From Pseudomonadota bacterium (GTDB lineage: Bacteria > Pseudomonadota > Gammaproteobacteria > Burkholderiales > Burkholderiaceae_C), in the NCBI GenBank assembly GCA_023442945.1, contig JAEZWW010000111.1, positions 1-9,710 on the forward strand: a DNA stretch of 9,710 nt, in the 5' to 3' direction. Numbering within the stretch: position 1 is the first letter of the stretch; each line of letters opens with the position of its first letter. Positions 6,504-9,710 of the stretch are shown here, one piece after another. The notes under the pieces were generated by a model. The model saw nothing but the letters and a program-made list of their open reading frames with translations. It was not told the DNA's origin and made no database searches. The position numbers and the translations under genes are program-made.

Positions 6504-7268
6504 ATGGCCACGCCTTCCCGCCCCGCCCGTCCCGCCCCCACCGAATCCGCCGCCGAACGCGACGCCCTGGGCTGGCTGCACACGGCGCGTTTTCTGACCA
6601 CGGCGGCACAGCTGGTGCACCTGCCCGCGCTCGACGTGCCTGAAATCGCCTTCGTCGGCCGCTCCAACGCCGGCAAATCCACCGCCATCAACACGCTGAC
6701 ACAGCAAAACCAGCTGGCCTACGCGTCCAAAAAGCCGGGGCGCACGCAGCACATCAACCTGTTCTCGCTCGGCCGCCAGGGCACGCAGGATGCCGTGCTG
6801 GCCGACCTGCCCGGTTACGGCTACGCCGCCGTGCCGCTGGCCGACAAGGTGCGCTGGCAGCGCGTGATGGCCAATTACCTCGTCTCGCGTGAAAACCTCG
6901 CCGCCATCGTCATGCTGTGCGATCCGCGCCATGGCCTGAAGGAATTGGACGAAGCCCTGCTGGAAGTCATCCGCCCGCGCGTTGAAGAAGGCCTGCAGTT
7001 CCGCATCCTGCTGACCAAGGCCGACAAGCTCACCCGCAGCGAACAGGCCAAGGCCCTGCAGATCGCCAAGCTGCAAGCCGGCGGCGGCAGCGTGCAACTG
7101 TTCTCCTCCCTCAAACGCCAAGGCGTCGCCGAAGCCGCCCTGTGGCTGCGCCAACAGGTCGATGCCGAGCAGCAGGTGATGGACGAAGAAGGCGCGGCCG
7201 AAGACGGCGATGCGTTGGACGACGAGCCGGCGGACCTGGACGACCACGGCACCGAAGACAAGGCCTGA
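6504..7268 (+). CDS. engB: Ribosome biogenesis GTP-binding protein EngB (YihA/YsxC)
   Basis: This 254-residue TrmE-Era-EngA-EngB-Septin GTPase has all the GTP-binding motifs: G1 GRSNAGKST (52-60), the G2 region with the PGRTQ signature (78-82), G3 DLPGYGY (101-107), G4 TKADK (171-175) and G5 SSLK (201-204). EngB assists late assembly of the 50S ribosomal subunit and is usually essential. The ATG at 6504 places the FLTTA...GRSNAGKS core about 30 residues in, as usual for the family. An in-frame TTG 129 bases upstream would add a low-complexity stretch. There is no clear Shine-Dalgarno sequence. The protein is longer than the usual 200-215 residues because of an acidic C-terminal tail (about 224-254, EEGAAEDGDALDDEPADLDD) after the GTPase fold. 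The gene is divergent from c4 and convergent with DUF488. Confidence 0.96.
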   Translation: MATPSRPARPAPTESAAERDALGWLHTARFLTTAAQLVHLPALDVPEIAFVGRSNAGKSTAINTLTQQNQLAYASKKPGRTQHINLFSLGRQGTQDAVLADLPGYGYAAVPLADKVRWQRVMANYLVSRENLAAIVMLCDPRHGLKELDEALLEVIRPRVEEGLQFRILLTKADKLTRSEQAKALQIAKLQAGGGSVQLFSSLKRQGVAEAALWLRQQVDAEQQVMDEEGAAEDGDALDDEPADLDDHGTEDKA

Positions 7269-7279
7269 TTTCAAGCCTT

Positions 7280-7334
7280 ATCGGCCGTTGGCCCTACAAC
7301 AGATTGCGCGGGCAGCTTCTTTTTAGATAGCAAC
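7280..7334 (+). repeat. Short interspersed repeat, copy C (divergent)
   Basis: It begins 12 bases after the engB stop and reads GGCCCTACAAC, then ATTGCGCGGGCAGCTTC, then TTTTAGATAGCAAC. It keeps the order of the repeat (CCTACA, TGCGC, CAGCT, ATAGCAA) but its core is more diverged than in the other copies. Confidence 0.65.
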
Positions 7335-7445
7335 GGCGCGCGGAGCGCCAGGCCAAACGGCGCCGCCAAGTGCCCGCCCGTCACGCCGATCGAGCACCGC
7401 CCGCGTTCACCGTTCGTTGATTCGCCGACCACGCCGATTCAAGCT

Positions 7446-7500
7446 GAATCGGCCACCCGCCCTACACCCACCTGCGCAGCCAGCTCCCCAATCCATAGCG
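7446..7500 (+). repeat. Short interspersed repeat, copy D
   Basis: The core is CCTACACCCACCTGCGCAG followed by CCAGCT and, further on, CCATAGCG. As with copies A and B, the first hairpin of the three-hairpin block follows downstream. Here 49 bases separate CCAGCT from GCCATG, against 70 in A and B. The short repeat and the block therefore appear to form one composite unit. Confidence 0.75.
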
Positions 7501-7531
7501 AGCCGCCGCCCGCACACCCCCGCCACCAGCA

Positions 7532-7633
7532 AACGCCATGCCCGCACCTGCGGCGGGCATCGGCGTTGTCCCCCCTCCCGCAGCGCGCAGCGCGAAGAGA
7601 GAGGGGGGAAGGCGCGTCAGCGCCTCAGGGGGG
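7532..7633. repeat. Three-hairpin intergenic block, copy 2 (candidate bidirectional terminator)
   Basis: The layout is the same as at 1882-1980. Hairpin I is ATGCCCGC/GCGGGCAT (7538-7545/7553-7560) with the identical loop ACCTGCG and an outer AACGCC/GGCGTT stem. Hairpin II pairs TCCCCCCTC (7569-7577) with GAGGGGGGA (7601-7609). Hairpin III pairs AGGCGC (7610-7615) with GCGCCT (7620-7625) around GTCA. A second AGGGGGG lies at 7627-7633. Differences from copy 1 preserve pairing in all three stems. The block ends two bases before the DUF488 stop codon, at the junction with convergent engB. Confidence 0.87.
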
Positions 7634-7635
7634 AG

Positions 7636-8043
7636 TCACTCCACCCTCGCGTTGCGTTCAACCAGCAACGCCCGCAAGATCGATCGGTGACACCGCGCCT
7701 CGTCCTCGCAGTAACACCCCACCGAAAAATTCGCCCCGTGCGACAGCGCCGCCAGCAGGTCCAGCGACCGCGCCGCGTCCGGCTCGGCCATTTCCTTGCG
7801 GAACGCGCGGGTGAAGTGCGCCCAGGTCTTGACCGATTCGGCGCTGTCCGGGTCGGCGTGGGTCGACAGCGCCAGCTTCATCAAATCGGGCGTGGGCGAC
7901 AGGTTGGGGTACCACACGTCGTACCAGTTCTGGCGGGCGAATTCGGTCTTGGGCACGCCGCGCGGCGGGCGCCGCACGGTGCCGATGCGCGTGCCCTCAT
8001 CGGCGGCGCGCGGGGTGCCCAGACGAACGATGCGGATGGCCAT
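7636..8043 (-). CDS. DUF488 family protein
   Basis: This 135-residue soluble protein shows the DUF488 signatures RIGTVRRPPRGVPK (19-32), WYDVWYPNLSP (40-50) and, near the C-terminus, CYCEDEARCHRSILRALL (110-127). The Cys110/Cys112/Cys118/His119/Arg120 cluster is the conserved end of the family and could bind a metal or act in redox or nucleotide chemistry. The biochemical function of the family is not established to my knowledge. The ATG at 8043 has an AAGGA ribosome binding site about seven bases upstream. The length is about normal for the short (YeaO-like) branch. It is divergent from the alpha/beta hydrolase and convergent with engB. Its stop codon is followed after two bases by the three-hairpin block, its likely terminator. 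Confidence 0.85.
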   Translation of the reverse strand: MAIRIVRLGTPRAADEGTRIGTVRRPPRGVPKTEFARQNWYDVWYPNLSPTPDLMKLALSTHADPDSAESVKTWAHFTRAFRKEMAEPDAARSLDLLAALSHGANFSVGCYCEDEARCHRSILRALLVERNARVE

Positions 8044-8270
8044 GGTCTTTCCTTCCAGAACGGATGCCGGCGCGCGGCGGGCGCTGCCGGCTGCGGAGCG
8101 TCATCTCCGCGACAGCGCGTCATCGTCACGACACCGGTCGCTGCCTACGATAGCAGCGCACCGTCCGCCGCCCAGCGCTGAGGCACAGGCCAAAGCAGAT
8201 TTTTATTGATTTTGGCCTGCCGCCCTACAGCCACCTGCGCAACCAGCTATCTTTTTGGGAGTATCCCACC
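8044..8270. promoter_or_regulatory. Divergent intergenic region of DUF488 and the hydrolase
   Basis: This 227-bp gap holds an 8-bp direct repeat GCGTCATC at 8098-8105 and 8117-8124, spaced 19 bp start to start. It also holds a perfect inverted repeat AGGCCAAA/TTTGGCCT at 8187-8194/8211-8218 around an AT-rich loop, and the short interspersed repeat copy E. I could not assign a convincing promoter on either strand. Confidence 0.4.
8205..8262 (+). repeat. Short interspersed repeat, copy E, carrying the hydrolase ribosome binding site
   Basis: The core is CCCTACAGCCACCTGCGCAA followed by CCAGCTATC, then TTTTTGGGAGTA. The GGGAG at 8257-8261 lies nine bases before the hydrolase ATG and is its only Shine-Dalgarno candidate. 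It falls at the distal edge of the repeat, where other copies read about TTAATAGCA or TTTAGATAGCA. Confidence 0.8.
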
Positions 8271-9293
8271 ATGATCGAAACCTGGACCACCACCCTGCCG
8301 CACGGCACCACGCTCAGCTGCCGGTCGGCTGGCGCGCGCGGGCGCCCGGTGCTGCTGTTCCTGCACGGCTTTCCCGAAGCCGCGTTCGTGTGGGACGAGT
8401 TGCTGGCCCACTTCGCGCGGCCAGAACACGGCGGCTTTCGCTGCGTAGCGCCCAACCTGCGCGGCTACGAGCATTCCAGCAGCCCCACCGACCCGGCCGA
8501 GTACCGCGCCAAACCGCTGAGCCAGGACATCACCGCGCTGATCGCGCAGGAATGCGGCGATGGCGGCCAACTGGCTGCGCTGGTCGCGCACGACTGGGGC
8601 GGCGCGCTGGCCTGGGGCCTGGCCAGTCAGCGTCCCGAGCTGATGGCGCGCCTGGTCATCATCAATTCGCCGCACCCGCAGACCTTCTTGCGCGGCCTGC
8701 AAACCAGCCCGGTGCAGCAGGCGGCCAGCGCGTACATGAACTTTTTGATCCGCCCCGACGCCGAAGCGCTGCTGGCCGAGGACGACTTCGCGCGCCTGTG
8801 GCCCTTCTTCGACCTGATGGGCGCGCGCGGCACCGAAGTGATGCAGGCCGCCGCCGCCAAGCTGGACGCGGCGCGCGGCAACGCCACGTCCTTCGGCCAC
8901 CCCGCCGCCCTGCCCGAAGGCGCCGGCTGGCTGACCGACGCGCTGCGGGACCAATACCGCCGCGTCTGGCAAGGCGACGGCAGCCGCCCCGGCGCCGGCC
9001 TGACCGGTGGCCTGAACTACTACCGTGCCTCGCCCCTGCGCCCGCCGGGCGAAGGCGACCCGGCCGCCGCCACCGTCACCTTGCCCGAAGACGCCTTCAC
9101 CGTGAACCTGCCGACCCTGGTGTTGTGGGCGATGGCCGACACGGCCTTGCCCGCCGAGTTGGTCGACGGGCTGGAACGCTGGGTGCCGCAGATGCAACTG
9201 GAGCGCATCGAAGGCGCGACGCACTGGGTGGTGCATGAGCGGCCGGCGTTGGTGGCCGGGTTGATGGAAGCTTTTTTGCTATCGAAGGGGTAG
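8271..9293 (+). CDS. Alpha/beta hydrolase, epoxide hydrolase-like
   Basis: This 340-residue alpha/beta-fold hydrolase has the oxyanion motif HGFPE (32-36), RGYEHSS (64-70), a nucleophile elbow AHDWGG with Asp108, and NSPHP (132-136). The predicted acid is Asp290 (WAMADTALP) and the catalytic histidine His318 (GATHWVVHE). An aspartate nucleophile with HGFPE and NSPHP points to the soluble epoxide hydrolase / haloalkane dehalogenase branch and not to serine esterases. LNYYRA (248-253) in the lid could supply an epoxide-activating tyrosine, which favours epoxide hydrolase. The substrate is unknown. There is no signal peptide, so it should be cytoplasmic. The ATG has GGGAG nine bases upstream. 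The final codons (LLSKG and the TAG stop) lie inside inverted repeat copy F. It is divergent from DUF488 and no partner gene lies in the same direction within the window. Confidence 0.88.
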   Translation: MIETWTTTLPHGTTLSCRSAGARGRPVLLFLHGFPEAAFVWDELLAHFARPEHGGFRCVAPNLRGYEHSSSPTDPAEYRAKPLSQDITALIAQECGDGGQLAALVAHDWGGALAWGLASQRPELMARLVIINSPHPQTFLRGLQTSPVQQAASAYMNFLIRPDAEALLAEDDFARLWPFFDLMGARGTEVMQAAAAKLDAARGNATSFGHPAALPEGAGWLTDALRDQYRRVWQGDGSRPGAGLTGGLNYYRASPLRPPGEGDPAAATVTLPEDAFTVNLPTLVLWAMADTALPAELVDGLERWVPQMQLERIEGATHWVVHERPALVAGLMEAFLLSKG

Positions 9294-9324
9294 CTGGTTG
9301 CGCAGGTGGTTGTAGGGCCGAATG
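9271..9324 (-). repeat. Short interspersed repeat, copy F, inverted, overlapping the hydrolase stop
   Basis: On the minus strand it reads CGGCCCTACAACCACCTGCG, then CAACCAGCTA, then CGATAGCAAAAAAG. It is the closest match to copy E but in opposite orientation, so the pair brackets the hydrolase gene. The hydrolase stop codon TAG (9291-9293) is the reverse complement of the CTA of CAGCTA in the repeat core. Confidence 0.85.
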
Positions 9325-9710
9325 GCGTTTTCGTTCGATATTTGGTTGTACGGTCGTGGTTGCGTGGAGGCCGGGACATGCGCCCGGCGGCGCACCTTAT
9401 TTTCTTGACTCGCCAATAAAAGAAGGCAAAAGAAGGCGACCCCACTGGCCGTGTCCCCATCGCGATGCGATGGGGCAACCTGCGGTGCTCGATCGGGCGG
9501 TGGCGCTGCAGAACTCGCTTTGCTGCTGCGCAGCGCCGCTCAACCAACTGCAGCGAGTCAGAGCACGAAGCGCGGGCATGCTGCGCTGCCCGCGCCCACC
9601 GCCCGCTCTGCGCTTCTCGGCACGTCCACAGGGGTGGAAGACGAATCGGGCCATCGCTTCGCTCGGCCCCCACCGCGCGAGCGCTACGCGCCGCGGACCC
9701 AGGGCCGAGC
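9325..9710. repeat. Structured GC-rich intergenic element with nested inverted repeats, no gene
   Basis: No reading frame here has a ribosome binding site or a recognisable domain. Structure seen in order: hairpin GCCGGG/CCCGGC (9370-9375/9383-9388); an AT-rich patch TTATTTTCTTGACTCGCC; a tandem 10-bp repeat AAAAGAAGGC (9418-9437); hairpin CCCCATCGC/GCGATGGGG (9455-9463/9467-9475); a three-arm nested inverted repeat (9494-9605); and GCTCGGCCC/GGGCCGAGC (9661-9669/9702-9710), which ends exactly at the window edge. The AT-rich patch with AAAAGAAGGCGACC resembles a repeat I recall from many proteobacterial genomes, so this is probably one copy of a dispersed family that continues beyond the window. 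Confidence 0.6.

Larger units (their letters stand above)
7269..7635. other. Convergent intergenic region with repeats, no gene seen
   Basis: This 367-bp gap between engB and DUF488 holds two short interspersed repeats (7280-7334 and 7446-7500) and the second three-hairpin block (7532-7633). I found no reading frame with a ribosome binding site and family resemblance. Positions 7335-7445 have no recognisable feature. Confidence 0.75.

Noticed and set aside
8247..9236. A 329-codon minus-strand frame opposite the hydrolase
   Set aside because: It is an antisense shadow of a gene with a full catalytic triad, and its translation resembles no domain.
9397..9673. Minus-strand frames giving peptides such as SPSFAFFYWRVKK
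   Set aside because: There is no ribosome binding site or domain, and the sequence is a repeat-like structured element. Peptides of this kind recur as artefacts wherever such repeats occur.

Overview
The window is GC-rich DNA from a betaproteobacterium, most likely a member of the Burkholderiales and probably the Comamonadaceae. This is inferred from the order ccsB, resB, a diheme cytochrome c4 and engB, from the beta-proteobacterial style of the proteins, and from short repeats of the CCACCTGCGCARCCAGCTA type, which I recall as common between genes of Acidovorax/Comamonas-like genomes. That placement is from memory and not searched.

Layout. At 1-143 (minus) is the Tat-signal start of msrP, cut by the window edge. 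Divergent from it, 288-1493 (plus) encodes an exported PQQ-type sugar/sorbosone dehydrogenase beta-propeller. Positions 1494-1990 hold no intact gene: they contain a 254-bp tandem duplication of the 3' end of the dehydrogenase gene, two copies of a short interspersed repeat and a three-hairpin block. Next comes a minus-strand cytochrome c module: cytochrome c4 (5672-6289) with its own terminator, then resB (3347-5470) and ccsB (1991-3331). The last two form the System II machinery that ligates heme to exported c-type cytochromes. An FNR/Anr-like box lies in front of resB. Divergent from c4 is engB (6504-7268), a ribosome-assembly GTPase with an acidic C-terminal tail.

Positions 7269-7635 again hold repeats and a second copy of the three-hairpin block. 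A DUF488 gene (7636-8043, minus) and a divergent epoxide-hydrolase-like alpha/beta hydrolase (8271-9293, plus) follow. The hydrolase lies between two inverted copies of the short repeat; one contains its ribosome binding site and the other its last codons and stop. Positions 9294-9710 hold no credible gene but a structured GC-rich element with nested inverted repeats.

Working together: ResB and CcsB are expected to mature cytochrome c4, an electron carrier towards terminal oxidases. MsrP repairs oxidised periplasmic proteins. The dehydrogenase, DUF488 protein and hydrolase look like accessory genes next to this conserved core. The protein-coding content is ordinary. The most unusual content is the repeat system: two copies of a three-hairpin block with compensatory changes, both at convergent gene junctions, and a six-copy short repeat that intrudes on gene ends. 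I saw no tRNA, rRNA, CRISPR array, transposase or phage gene.
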